Assembly: GCF_009936375.1 (NCBI RefSeq)
Contig: NZ_AP022332.1
Span: 3,070,501-3,134,500 of the forward strand
Direction: 5' to 3'
Length of the DNA stretch: 64,000 nucleotides
DNA from: Methylosinus sp. C49
Lineage (GTDB): Bacteria > Pseudomonadota > Alphaproteobacteria > Rhizobiales > Beijerinckiaceae
Every line of letters begins with the position of its first letter. The stretch's first letter is position 1. Positions 28,953 through 38,301 of the stretch are shown in pieces. The notes under the pieces were generated by a model. That model ran no database searches. It saw only the letters and a list, made by a program, of their open reading frames with translations, and was not told where the DNA came from. Both the position numbers and the translations under genes were made by a program.

Positions 28953-31782
28953 CGCGCGCAAGGCCGCGCTACGCACGCGGGACGAGCCTTTGAAGCCCGT
29001 GCGGCCGCAGCCGCCGAGCGCGCAGGGCCTGCGCGCAACGCTCGGCGAGAAAATCGCCGCGGTGAGCAAAGGCGCCAAGCCCGGCGAGCCGTCGCGCGCG
29101 GCCGTGGTCGAGATTTTGCGCAATGTGCTGGCCGAGAGCCATGGAATCGCGCGCGCCTATCTCGAATCCGGCGGCAAGGGCCTCGTCTGCGCGCGCTACC
29201 TCTCCGATCTCGAAGACGAGATCATCGGCGCGATCTATGATTATGTCGTGCGCTTCGTCTATGCCGCCGACAATCCGACTTTCGGCGAGCGGCTGACCAT
29301 CGTCGCCGTCGGCGGCTATGGGCGCGGCACTCTGGCGCCCGGCTCCGATATCGATCTTCTGTTCCTGCTTCCCTATAAGCAGACGCCCTGGGGCGAGAGC
29401 GTCGTCGAGGCGATCCTCTATGTGCTCTGGGATTTGCGCCAGAAGGTCGGCCATTCGAGCCGCTCCGTCGCCGAATGCCTGCGCCAGGCGCGCGCCGACA
29501 TCACCATACGCACCACAATATTGGAAGCGCGCTTCATCCTCGGCAGCTCGGAGCTCTTTCACGAGCTGCTCGAGAGCTTCGATCGCGAGATCATGCGCGT
29601 CGACGCGCGCGAGTTCGTCGCCGCCAAGCTCACGGAGCGCGACCAGCGCGTCTCACGCGCGGGCTCCTCGCGCTATCTCGTCGAGCCCAATGTCAAGGAG
29701 GGCAAGGGCGGACTGCGCGATCTGCACACGCTGTTCTGGATCGCCAAATATGTCTATCGCGTGCGCGAGCCGGAGGAGCTCGTCGCCGCGGGCCTCTTCA
29801 CGCGCAGCGAGCTGACGCTGTTCCAGCGCTGCGAGGAATTTTTGTGGCGCGTGCGCTGCCAGCTGCATTTTTCGACGGGCCGCGCCGAGGAGCGCCTCTC
29901 CTTCGATCTGCAGCCCATGCTCGCCGCGAAATTCGGCTATCACGACCGCGCCGGCCTCTCGCGCACAGAGCGCTTCATGAAGCATTATTTCCTCGTCGCC
30001 AAGGACGTCGGCGATCTCACCGCCATCGTCTGCGCAGCGCTCGAGGCGCGCGAGGCCAAGCCGCCGGCCATGCTGGACCGCGTGCTCGGCCGGCTGCGGC
30101 GGCGCTCGCGCAAAATGCCGTCGGATGATTTCATCGTCGAGCATGATCGCGTCAATGTCTCCGCCGAGGACGTCTTCCGCCGCGATCCCGTCAATATCAT
30201 TCGTCTGTTCTGGACCGCCGACCGCTATGGTCTCGCGATTCATCCAGACGCCGTGCGCGCCATCACGCGCTCGCTGCGGCTGATCGACTCCGATCTGCGC
30301 GCGAGCAAGGAGGCGAACCGGCTGTTCCTCGAGATTTTGCTGTCGCACAACACGACGGAGACCGTGCTGCGGCGCATGAACGAGACCGGCGTGCTCGGGC
30401 GCTTCATTCCCGAGTTCGGCCGCATCGTGGCGATGATGCAATTCAACATGTATCATCACTATACCGTCGACGAGCATCTCTTGCGCGCGGTGGGCGCACT
30501 GGCTGCGCTGGAATCGGGCCGCGGGCCGAAACAGGCCGCGCTCGCCAATGACATTCTGCCGACCATCTCCAATCGCAAGACGCTCTATCTCGGCCTGCTG
30601 CTGCACGACATCGCCAAGGGCCGCAAGGAGGACCATTCGGTGGCCGGCGCGACCATCGCGCATTCGCTGTGTCCGCGGCTCGGCTTCGATCCCGGCGATA
30701 CGGATACGGTCGCCTGGCTGGTGCAGCATCATCTCCTGATGTCCAGCATAGCGCAGAGCCGCGATCTCTCCGACCGTCGCACGATCGAGAATTTCGCCGC
30801 CATCGTGCAGACGATGGAGCGACTGAAAATGCTGCTCGTGCTGACCATGTGCGACATTCACGCCGTCGGCCCCGGCGTGCTCGACGCCTGGAAGGCGCAG
30901 CTGCTCAACGTGCTCTATTGGGAGACAGAAGTAGTGCTCGGCGGCGGCCATTCGGCGGCCGATCGCAAGAGCCGCGTCGCCCATGCGAAGGAGGAGCTGC
31001 GCGCCGCGCTCTCAGATTGGAGCGAGAGCGATTTCGCCGCCTATTCGCAGCGGCATTACTCCGCCTATTGGCTGAAGGCCGATCTCTCCCGCAAGGTGCG
31101 CCATGCGCGCCTGCTCCGCGATTTGAAAGACGCCAAGGTGCCGCTCGTCACCACGGTCGATCTCGACACCAAGAGCGGCGCGGTGGAACTCACTGTCGTC
31201 GCGCAGGATCACCGGCGTCTGCTGTCGATCATCGCCGGCGCCTGCGCCGCGAGCGGCGCCAATATCGTCGACGCGCATATCTTCACCACGGCCGACGGGC
31301 TCGCGCTCGACACCATCTTCTTCTCGCGGGCCTTTCCGCTGGACGACGACGAATTGCGCCGCGCGCGCCGCGTCGCCGATTACATAGAGAAAGCGCTGCG
31401 CGGCGAGATCGCCATTTCCGAGGCAGTGGCCGCGCGCAGCGCGCAGCGCGGCTCTACCACGGCCTTCGACATTGCGCCGGGCGTCGTCATCGATAATAGC
31501 TTCGCCAATATGGCGACCGTCATCGAGGTCTCTGGCCTCGACCGCGTCGGCCTGCTCTTCGATCTGACCAACGCCATCTCCAATCTCAATCTCAACATCG
31601 GCTCCGCTCATATCGTGACCTTCGGCGAGCGGGCCGTGGACGCCTTCTATGTGACCGATCTGACCGGCGGGAAAATCGTCTCGCCCTCGCGTCAGGCGGC
31701 GATAAAGCGCCAATTGCTGGATGTCTTCGCGCTTCGCGTGCGAAAGGCCTCCGGCGGGGGCGCGGGCGCCGCCCCGACTTGA
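28945..31782 (+). CDS. glnD: Bifunctional [protein-PII] uridylyltransferase/uridylyl-removing enzyme
   Basis: 945 residues. Domains in order: nucleotidyltransferase ([20 protein letters not shown], about residue 115), a helical link including [20 protein letters not shown], an HD hydrolase ([19 protein letters not shown], about residue 550) and two ACT domains (from about residues 745 and 855) that sense glutamine. It adds and removes UMP on PII. The ATG overlaps the gshB stop by 8 bases. All motifs look intact. Confidence 0.97.
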   Translation: MADARKAALRTRDEPLKPVRPQPPSAQGLRATLGEKIAAVSKGAKPGEPSRAAVVEILRNVLAESHGIARAYLESGGKGLVCARYLSDLEDEIIGAIYDYVVRFVYAADNPTFGERLTIVAVGGYGRGTLAPGSDIDLLFLLPYKQTPWGESVVEAILYVLWDLRQKVGHSSRSVAECLRQARADITIRTTILEARFILGSSELFHELLESFDREIMRVDAREFVAAKLTERDQRVSRAGSSRYLVEPNVKEGKGGLRDLHTLFWIAKYVYRVREPEELVAAGLFTRSELTLFQRCEEFLWRVRCQLHFSTGRAEERLSFDLQPMLAAKFGYHDRAGLSRTERFMKHYFLVAKDVGDLTAIVCAALEAREAKPPAMLDRVLGRLRRRSRKMPSDDFIVEHDRVNVSAEDVFRRDPVNIIRLFWTADRYGLAIHPDAVRAITRSLRLIDSDLRASKEANRLFLEILLSHNTTETVLRRMNETGVLGRFIPEFGRIVAMMQFNMYHHYTVDEHLLRAVGALAALESGRGPKQAALANDILPTISNRKTLYLGLLLHDIAKGRKEDHSVAGATIAHSLCPRLGFDPGDTDTVAWLVQHHLLMSSIAQSRDLSDRRTIENFAAIVQTMERLKMLLVLTMCDIHAVGPGVLDAWKAQLLNVLYWETEVVLGGGHSAADRKSRVAHAKEELRAALSDWSESDFAAYSQRHYSAYWLKADLSRKVRHARLLRDLKDAKVPLVTTVDLDTKSGAVELTVVAQDHRRLLSIIAGACAASGANIVDAHIFTTADGLALDTIFFSRAFPLDDDELRRARRVADYIEKALRGEIAISEAVAARSAQRGSTTAFDIAPGVVIDNSFANMATVIEVSGLDRVGLLFDLTNAISNLNLNIGSAHIVTFGERAVDAFYVTDLTGGKIVSPSRQAAIKRQLLDVFALRVRKASGGGAGAAPT

Positions 31783-31837
31783 TTTTGCGCGCTCCCGCAC
31801 TGATATCGGGGGCGTTTCATCGCCAATGGAAGAGATC

Positions 31838-32440
31838 ATGAGCGACGATAAGAAAAAGGACACGCAGGAAGAGGCTCGCGCCCGTCAGGCCGAGGACGCC
31901 GAGGCCTCCGCTCTGGCGCAGCCGGGCGCCGAATCCGACATCGCCGAGCCCGAGCCCTTCACCGAGCTCGAGAATCTCCACGCCGAGGTCGCGAGCTTGA
32001 AGGACAAGCTGCTGCGCACGCTCGCCGATATGGAGAATATGCGGCGGCGGGCCGATAAGGAGATCGCCGACGCCAAGACCTATGGCGTCACCAATTTCGC
32101 CCGCGAGATGCTGACCTTCGCCGATAATCTGCGCCGCGCGGTCGACAGCGTGCCGGCCCAGGCGCGCGATGGCCTCGAGCAGAGCGTGGCCACCTTCATC
32201 GAAGGCGTCGAGCTGACCGAGCGCGATTTCGTCTCCCGCCTCGCCCGCTTCGGCGTCAAGAAGATCGAGGCGCAGGGCCAGCGTTTCGACCCCAATCAGC
32301 ACGAGGCGCTGTTCGAGATACCGGACGAGAGCGTGCCGCATGGCACGGTCGCCCAGGTGGTCGAGCCCGGCTATACGATCGGCGAGCGCGTGCTGCGCCC
32401 CGCCAAGGTCGGAATCTCGCGCGGCGGGCCGAAGGGCTGA
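31838..32440 (+). CDS. grpE: GrpE nucleotide exchange factor
   Basis: 200 residues: an acidic, disordered N-terminus, a coiled coil (LENLHAEVASLKDKLLRTL, DMENMRRRADKEI) and a beta-rich C-terminal domain (FDPNQHEALFEIPDESVPHG, then GYTIGERVLRPAKVGIS). It drives ADP release from DnaK. dnaK is not adjacent. ATG 31838 is used; ATG 31826 is an alternative four codons upstream. No CIRCE element was noticed. Confidence 0.95.
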   Translation: MSDDKKKDTQEEARARQAEDAEASALAQPGAESDIAEPEPFTELENLHAEVASLKDKLLRTLADMENMRRRADKEIADAKTYGVTNFAREMLTFADNLRRAVDSVPAQARDGLEQSVATFIEGVELTERDFVSRLARFGVKKIEAQGQRFDPNQHEALFEIPDESVPHGTVAQVVEPGYTIGERVLRPAKVGISRGGPKG

Positions 32441-32491
32441 CCCGCGGTTGTTCGGACGACCGGGAGCGCGCGACGTGGATAACGCCGCGCG

Positions 32492-33499
32492 TCAAAGCCA
32501 ATCATTGCGGCGAAAGCGCCAATAGAGCGTCGCACAGATCGCCACCGTCGCCGCGATGATGAGGAAATAGCCGTAGCGCCATTCGAGCTCCGGCATATTC
32601 TTGAAATTCATCCCATAAATGCCGGCGATCGCCGTCGGCACCGCGAGAATGGCGCCCCAGGCGGCGAGCCGCCGCGTGATGTGGGTCTGCTGCATCTGGC
32701 CGTTCATCAGGCTCGCCTCGAAGGCGAAAGCCAGCACCTCGCGCAATGTGGCGATCTGCTCGCGAACGCGCAGAATATGGTCGGTCACGTCACGAAAATG
32801 CGGACGCATGGCGGCGTCGATCGCCATCACTTCCGTATGCTCCAGGCGTTGGCAGACGTCGACCAGCGGCGCGACGGCATTGCCGAGCCGCAACAGATCG
32901 CGGCGCAGCGCATAGAGCCGATCGACATGCGCCTTGTCCGGCGATTGCGCGAGAATATGATCCTCTATCTCTTCGACTTCCGCATTGATCGTCGCCAGCA
33001 CGGGAAAGTAATTGTCCACGATGAAGTCGAGTATCGCGTAGACGATATAATCCTCGCCCTCGGACAGACCATGCGGCGCCGCCTCGCATCGCTCGCGCAC
33101 ATGCGCATAGGAGCTGGAGGCGCCGTGGCGGATCGACAGCACATAGCCCTTGCCGACGAAGAGATGCGTCTCGCCGAAGGCAATGCGGCCATTCTCCATC
33201 TGCGCCGTGCGCGCGACGATGAAAAGACCCTCGCCATATTGCTCGAGCTTGGGATATTGATGCGCCTTGCCGGCGTCCTCTACCGCCAGAGGATGTAGAT
33301 CGAACTGCCGCTGCACGCGCGCCAGCAGCTCGAAAGACGGCTCATAGAGGCCGATCCACACGACATGTCCGGGACGCGCGGCGAAGGCGCCAGCCTCCTC
33401 TATCTCTATATCCTGGAGTCGGCGGCCATCCACATAGACGGCCGCGGCGACCACGCCGGGCTCGCGCCCGACTCTCGGCGCAGCGCTCGATACACTCAT
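32492..33499 (-). CDS. corA: CorA-family Mg2+/divalent cation channel
   Basis: 335 residues with the CorA funnel domain, long stalk helices and two C-terminal TM helices. The selectivity motif is YGMNFKNMPE at the end of TM1, and the tail ends RFRRNDWL. PLAVEDAGKAHQYPKLEQYG is also typical of the family. It forms a pentameric channel in the inner membrane. It converges with grpE and is separated by 51 bases. Confidence 0.94.
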   Translation of the reverse strand: MSVSSAAPRVGREPGVVAAAVYVDGRRLQDIEIEEAGAFAARPGHVVWIGLYEPSFELLARVQRQFDLHPLAVEDAGKAHQYPKLEQYGEGLFIVARTAQMENGRIAFGETHLFVGKGYVLSIRHGASSSYAHVRERCEAAPHGLSEGEDYIVYAILDFIVDNYFPVLATINAEVEEIEDHILAQSPDKAHVDRLYALRRDLLRLGNAVAPLVDVCQRLEHTEVMAIDAAMRPHFRDVTDHILRVREQIATLREVLAFAFEASLMNGQMQQTHITRRLAAWGAILAVPTAIAGIYGMNFKNMPELEWRYGYFLIIAATVAICATLYWRFRRNDWL

Positions 33500-33581
33500 G
33501 CTCGGGGCCTCGTCGGATGATAGACCGGCGACGATCTAAGCGCCGCCGCCGACGAAGGCAATCGCCCCTCTCCGCCGCGCT

Positions 33582-33998
33582 TCACATCAGCGCGCGAAAA
33601 TCCTCGACCGTGATCGGCGCGACGACATTCTGCGCATCGTCCAAGATTTCGTAGAGCAGGCCCTTCCCATAGATGGTGAAGAAAACGATCACGTCCTGAT
33701 CGCCGCCGCCCTCGCGATGCGGATCCTCCGTCGGCGGGCTCACCTTGTAGCTGCCCACCGGCCGCACCTCCTTTATCTCGTCATTGGCGTGATAGAGGCG
33801 GTGCTCGCCTTGAATCACGAAGGTTTTGTTCATTGTCTTGTGACGATGCAGCAAGATTTTCTCATTGGCGGCGAACTTGTACAAAACATGGACGATGCCG
33901 GCGTCGTCATCGATATTCAGCACGGAGAGCCAGAGGTGATCGACGCCCTCGAGGCGCTTCCATTCGATATTCTCATCGTCGAAAATGAATTTCGTCAT
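33582..33998 (-). CDS. Single-domain cupin protein
   Basis: 138 residues. The strand pattern and ILLHRHKTMNKTFVIQGEHR fit cupin motif 1, but the usual Glu after HxH(x)4 is Lys (HRHKTMNK). A later motif 2 is not obvious, so metal binding is doubtful or altered. Start 33998 has a strong GGGAGGAAAG site. No function is proposed. It is divergent from degP across 277 bases. Confidence 0.7.
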   Translation of the reverse strand: MTKFIFDDENIEWKRLEGVDHLWLSVLNIDDDAGIVHVLYKFAANEKILLHRHKTMNKTFVIQGEHRLYHANDEIKEVRPVGSYKVSPPTEDPHREGGGDQDVIVFFTIYGKGLLYEILDDAQNVVAPITVEDFRALM

Positions 33999-34275
33999 CG
34001 CGCTTTCCTCCCGGTCCGAGGCGACCTCGCTCAGCCTGACGAAAGAGGCCGCGCCCCGCCATGGACGCACTCCCTGCGCGCGCCGGGCGAATTGCCCGAG
34101 AAGGCGCTCCGCCAAAGCCCACGCTCGCGCCTTACGAAAGTTTCATGCGGCCGCCACTGTGGCGTAAGCTCGCGAACACCATCTTCATCGTCGACAGGCG
34201 GACGCCCCGCCGCGCCACCGGCCGCAGCTCCCGAGTGAGAGAGCGCGCCGAGGGCAGATCGATGGAGACGGTTTG

Positions 34276-35859
34276 ATGACCTTGCCTATGCTGTTTCGTC
34301 GAGCTCTCGCCACCAGCCGCACGGCGCGTTGGCGTCGTCCAGAAGGACGCCCGTTCCGCATGGCGCTGATGTCCGGCGCCGCGGCCTTCGCGCTCGGCGC
34401 GACGCTGCTCCCGGCCCAGACCCTCGCCTGGGGCCAGGCCCCCGCGACGCAGACCCAGACGCAGAGCCCCAGCCAGAGCGCGGCCCCGGTCGGCCCGCAA
34501 TCTTTCGCCGATGTCGTCGAGCGGGTGAAGCCCGCCGTGGTCGCGATCAAGACCAAGGCGCTGGAGGCCGGCGGCGGCCCCGAGGAAGGCTTTCCCGGCG
34601 CGCCGCCCGAGCTTTCGCCGGATGATCCGCTCTATCGCTTCTTCCGCCGTTTCGGCGAGCCTCCGGGAGGCGGACGCGGCCGGCAGAAGCACATGACGCA
34701 GGCGCAAGGTTCCGGCTTCGTCATCACCAATGACGGCTATGTCGTCACCAATAATCATGTGGTCGACAATGCGACGCAGGTGGAGGTGACGTTCGACGAC
34801 GGCCGCACGCTGCCCGCCAAGATCATCGGAACCGACAAGCGCACCGATCTCGCGCTGCTGAAGATCAACGACGGCAATAATCTCCCGCATGTCGATTGGG
34901 CGAGCTCCAGCCCGCGCGTCGGCGATTGGGTGATCGCCGTCGGCAATCCCTTCGGCCTCGGCGGCACGGTGACGGCGGGCATCGTCTCGGCGCGCGGCCG
35001 CGATATCGGCGCCGGCCCCTATGACGATTTCCTGCAGATCGACGCGCCGGTGAACCGCGGCAATTCGGGCGGCCCCTCCTTCGACGAGCGGGGACAGGTC
35101 GTCGGCGTCAACACGGCGATCTACTCGCCCTCCGGCGGCTCGGTCGGCATCGGCTTCGCGATACCGTCCGAGGTCGCCAAGGACGTCATCGCCGCGCTCA
35201 AGGACAAGGGACAGGTGGCGCGCGGCTGGATCGGCGTCTCCATCCAGCCGATCACGCCGGAGATCGCCGAGAGCCTGGGGCTCAAGACCAGCAAAGGCGC
35301 GCTGATCGCGCAGCCGCAACGCGGCGGACCGGCCGAGGCGGCCGGGCTGAAGGCCGGCGATGTCGTCACCGCCGTCGACGGCCAGAAGGTGGACGGCCCG
35401 CGCGACCTCGCCCGCCGCATAGCGACGCTCGGCCCCGGCAAGACGGCGGAGCTGACCTATCTGCGCAACGGCTCGGAAAAGAATGTGAAGCTGAAGCTCG
35501 GCAAGCTGCCGAGCGAGAAGGAGACCGCCGCCGCCGAATCCAATGACGACGGCGTCGAGCCCGGCGCGGCGCTGGCCGCCTATGGCATAGAGGTCGCCCC
35601 GGCGGCCGAGGTGCGCGGCGGCCGCGGCGGCGAGGGCCTCATCATCGTCGGCATAGACCCCAATGGCGCCGCCGCCCAGAAGGGCCTGCGCCAGGGCGAT
35701 GTGATCGTCGAGGCCAATGGCCAGACGCTCAAAGGCCGCGGCGATCTGCAGGCGGCCATCGACTCGGCCAAGAAGGAGGGCCGCAAATCCGTCCTGCTGC
35801 GCGTGAAATCCCCGGAGGGCGCCCGCTTCGTCGCCCTTTCGGTCAATCCGGCGTCGTGA
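34276..35859 (+). CDS. degP: Periplasmic serine protease DegP/HtrA
   Basis: 527 residues. A long basic n-region is followed by a hydrophobic signal (MSGAAAFALGATLLPAQTLA). The trypsin-like domain carries the triad His (VVTNNHVVDNA, about residue 162), Asp (KRTDLALLKI, about 190) and Ser (RGNSGGPSF, about 263). Two PDZ domains follow (from about residues 320 and 430). It degrades or refolds misfolded envelope proteins. ATG 34276 directly follows an in-frame TTG. A two-component pair follows downstream on the same strand after a repeat and a terminator. Confidence 0.95.
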   Translation: MTLPMLFRRALATSRTARWRRPEGRPFRMALMSGAAAFALGATLLPAQTLAWGQAPATQTQTQSPSQSAAPVGPQSFADVVERVKPAVVAIKTKALEAGGGPEEGFPGAPPELSPDDPLYRFFRRFGEPPGGGRGRQKHMTQAQGSGFVITNDGYVVTNNHVVDNATQVEVTFDDGRTLPAKIIGTDKRTDLALLKINDGNNLPHVDWASSSPRVGDWVIAVGNPFGLGGTVTAGIVSARGRDIGAGPYDDFLQIDAPVNRGNSGGPSFDERGQVVGVNTAIYSPSGGSVGIGFAIPSEVAKDVIAALKDKGQVARGWIGVSIQPITPEIAESLGLKTSKGALIAQPQRGGPAEAAGLKAGDVVTAVDGQKVDGPRDLARRIATLGPGKTAELTYLRNGSEKNVKLKLGKLPSEKETAAAESNDDGVEPGAALAAYGIEVAPAAEVRGGRGGEGLIIVGIDPNGAAAQKGLRQGDVIVEANGQTLKGRGDLQAAIDSAKKEGRKSVLLRVKSPEGARFVALSVNPAS

Positions 35860-35890
35860 CGGTGAGCGCGGAAAGCCGGAAAGGCAATTC

Positions 35891-36020
35891 CACCTCCCCC
35901 TCGAGGGGGGAGGTCGAGCGCCGCAGGCGCTCGGGAGGGGGTGACGCCCCGAGTCTTAGCCGCGAAACCCCACCCCGGATGGCTTCGCCATCCGACCCTC
36001 CCCCTAAAGGGGAGGGTGGA
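35891..36020. repeat. REP-like palindromic repeat after degP
   Basis: Outer arms CACCTCCCCCTCGAGGGGGG and CCCTCCCCCTAAAGGGGAGGG are each hairpins and are mutually related, with two more inner hairpins (GAGCGCCGCAGGCGCTC and GGATGGCTTCGCCATCC). The whole unit fills the degP-regulator gap together with the terminator at 36130. Confidence 0.82.
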
Positions 36021-36129
36021 CTCTAGAGCTTCTTGCGTGATCGGCCCGTTTTGCCCGCCCCCCGTGTAGCGGGCCAGCGCAAAGGAGGCGGCGGGAGGCG
36101 TTTCGTCTCCTCTCCCGCCGCGTCAGTCG

Positions 36130-36165
36130 CGGCAGGTCGGCGCGTATCGCCGGCCTGCCGTTTTT
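36130..36165 (+). terminator. Strong intrinsic terminator 16 bases before the response-regulator start
   Basis: CGGCAGGTCGGCG pairs with CGCCGGCCTGCCG across a five-base loop (13 pairs, one G-U), followed by TTTTT. It ends at 36165, while the regulator ATG is at 36182, so there is almost no room for a separate promoter in between. Confidence 0.85.
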
Positions 36166-36181
36166 GTTCGAGGCGCGCTAT

Positions 36182-36874
36182 ATGAGTGAAATGCGAATAT
36201 TGGTCGTCGAGGACGATTCGGAAGCCGGCGCCTATCTCGTTAAGGCGTTTCGCGAGCAAGGCCATGTCGCCGATCATGCGGCGGACGGGCTCTCCGGCTA
36301 TGCGGCCGCGGCGGAAGGCCATTACGACGTGCTCGTCATCGACCGCATGCTGCCCAAGCTGGATGGACTCTCGCTGATCTCGGGCCTGCGCGAGCAGAAG
36401 ATCGACACCCCTGCCCTCATCCTCTCCGCGCTCGGTCAGGTGGACGATCGCGTGCGCGGCCTGCGCGCCGGCGGCGACGATTATGTGTCCAAGCCCTACG
36501 CCTTCTCCGAGCTGCTCGCCCGCGTCGAGGCGCTGGCGCGCCGCCGCGGCGGGCCGAAGCCGGAGGAGACCGTCTATCGCGTCGGCGATCTCGAGCTCGA
36601 TCGCCTCGCCCATAAAGTGGTGTCCGCCGGACAGGAGATCGTGCTGCAGCCGCGCGAGTTCCGCCTGCTCGAATATCTGATGAAGCACGCCGGCCAGGTG
36701 GTGACGCGCACCATGCTGCTCGAGAATGTCTGGGATTATCACTTCGATCCGCAGACCAATGTCATCGACGTCCACATCTCCAGACTGCGCTCCAAGATCG
36801 ACAAGGGCCGCGAGACGCCGCTTTTGCACACGATCCGCGGCGCCGGATATATGATCCGTGAAGGCGCTCGTTAG
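36182..36874 (+). CDS. OmpR/PhoB-family response regulator
   Basis: 230 residues: a receiver domain (ILVVEDDSEAGAYLVKAF, phospho-acceptor Asp in VLVIDRMLPKLDG, Lys in YVSKPYAFSEL) and a winged-helix DNA-binding domain (LQPREFRLLEYLMKHAGQVV, then VIDVHISRLRSKID). It overlaps its kinase by 17 bases. A MRILVVEDD start three codons later is possible. Targets are unknown; the placement after degP hints at envelope stress, by inference only. Confidence 0.93.
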   Translation: MSEMRILVVEDDSEAGAYLVKAFREQGHVADHAADGLSGYAAAAEGHYDVLVIDRMLPKLDGLSLISGLREQKIDTPALILSALGQVDDRVRGLRAGGDDYVSKPYAFSELLARVEALARRRGGPKPEETVYRVGDLELDRLAHKVVSAGQEIVLQPREFRLLEYLMKHAGQVVTRTMLLENVWDYHFDPQTNVIDVHISRLRSKIDKGRETPLLHTIRGAGYMIREGAR

Positions 36875-38297
36875 ACTCTTCCGCACGACGGCCTTCAAGC
36901 TGTCGCTCGCCTATCTGGTGCTGTTCGGCATCGGCGCCGCATTGGTGCTGACCCGTGTGCAGATCAATGTCGAGGACCTCTTCGACGAGCAGACCGCGCA
37001 GACGATCGACGCCGACATTCGCGGCCTCGCCGAGCAATATTCGGAAGGCGGCATTCGCCAGCTCGTCGAGGTGATCGAGCGCCGCGTGCGCACGCCCGGA
37101 GCCTCGCTCTATCTGGTCACGACCTTCTCCGGCGAGCTCGTCGTCGGCAATATCGCCGCTCTGCCGCCGGACCTGCCGGACGGCACCGAGCTGGTGGAGG
37201 CGCGCTATCAGCGGCGCGGCGAAACCGCCGCTCATCATCGCGCCATGATGCGGCTGTTCCAACTCCCCGGCGGCTTTCGCCTGCTCGTCGGCCATGATCT
37301 GCAAGACAGAAAGCTGCTGCGCGGCATATTGCGCCGCGCGCTGGTCGCCTCGCTGTTCTGGCTCATCGCCATCGGCACGCTCGGCGGACTCATCGTGGCG
37401 CGGCGCATTCTGGCGCGGCTCGACAAGCTCTCCGCCTCGGGACGCCGCATCATGTCCGGCGATCTCGAGCAGCGCCTGCCGCTGATGGGCGCGGACGACG
37501 AGCTGGACCGTCTCGCCGGCAATCTCAACGCCATGCTGGACCGCATCGGGCAGCTGATGGCGGGGCTGCGCGAGGTCTCCGACAATATCGCGCATGATCT
37601 CAAGACGCCGCTGACGCGCTTGCGCAATCGCGCCGACGCCGCGCTCCGCGCCGATCTCAGCGCCGCGCAATATCGCGATGCGCTGACCGATATGATCGAG
37701 GAATCCGACGCGCTCATCCGCATTTTCGACGCGCTGCTGATGATCGCCCGCGCCGAGGCCGGCTATTGCAGCGATTTCTCCAGCGATTTCGACGCCGGCC
37801 GCGTCGCCGCCGACATCGCCGAAATGTACGAGCCCGTCGCCGAGGAGCATGGCGCGCGCATAGACCTCGTCGCCGCCGACGGGCTGACGCTGCGCGGCAA
37901 TCGCGAGCTGCTCGGGCAGGCGCTGGTCAATCTCGTCGACAATGCGCTGAAATATGGCGCGGCCGCGCCCGGCGCCGTCGTGCGCGTCGCGGCGCGGCGG
38001 GCGAGCGACGGCATAGAGATCGAGGTCTCCGATCGCGGCCCCGGCATAGCGGAGAAGGACCGCGACCGCGTGATCGGCCGCTTCGTGCGGCTCGAGAATT
38101 CGCGCTCGCGGCCGGGCTCCGGCCTCGGCCTGTCGCTCGCCGCCGCCGTGGCGCGCCTGCATGGCGGGACCTTGCGCATAGAGGACAATGCGCCGGGCCT
38201 GCGCGTCGTGCTGGCGCTGCCGCGCGCGGCGGCCAAGACCCATGCGCCGAGCGCTGCGCCCTCCCCTGCCGTTCCGCTGGCGCCGCCGGCGGAATAG
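36858..38297 (+). CDS. Membrane sensor histidine kinase, partner of the upstream regulator
   Basis: 479 residues. TM1 (about 13-32), a periplasmic domain of about 130 residues, TM2 (about 165-185), HAMP, and a HisKA domain with DNIAHDLKTPLTRLRNRAD, where the His is intact. The HATPase has LVNLVDNALKYG, DRGPGI and GSGLGLSLAAAVARLHGG. The GTG start overlaps the regulator gene, so the two are translated together. The signal is not known. An Ala/Pro-rich tail ends the protein. Confidence 0.93.
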   Translation: MKALVRLFRTTAFKLSLAYLVLFGIGAALVLTRVQINVEDLFDEQTAQTIDADIRGLAEQYSEGGIRQLVEVIERRVRTPGASLYLVTTFSGELVVGNIAALPPDLPDGTELVEARYQRRGETAAHHRAMMRLFQLPGGFRLLVGHDLQDRKLLRGILRRALVASLFWLIAIGTLGGLIVARRILARLDKLSASGRRIMSGDLEQRLPLMGADDELDRLAGNLNAMLDRIGQLMAGLREVSDNIAHDLKTPLTRLRNRADAALRADLSAAQYRDALTDMIEESDALIRIFDALLMIARAEAGYCSDFSSDFDAGRVAADIAEMYEPVAEEHGARIDLVAADGLTLRGNRELLGQALVNLVDNALKYGAAAPGAVVRVAARRASDGIEIEVSDRGPGIAEKDRDRVIGRFVRLENSRSRPGSGLGLSLAAAVARLHGGTLRIEDNAPGLRVVLALPRAAAKTHAPSAAPSPAVPLAPPAE

Positions 38298-38301
38298 CGC
38301 C

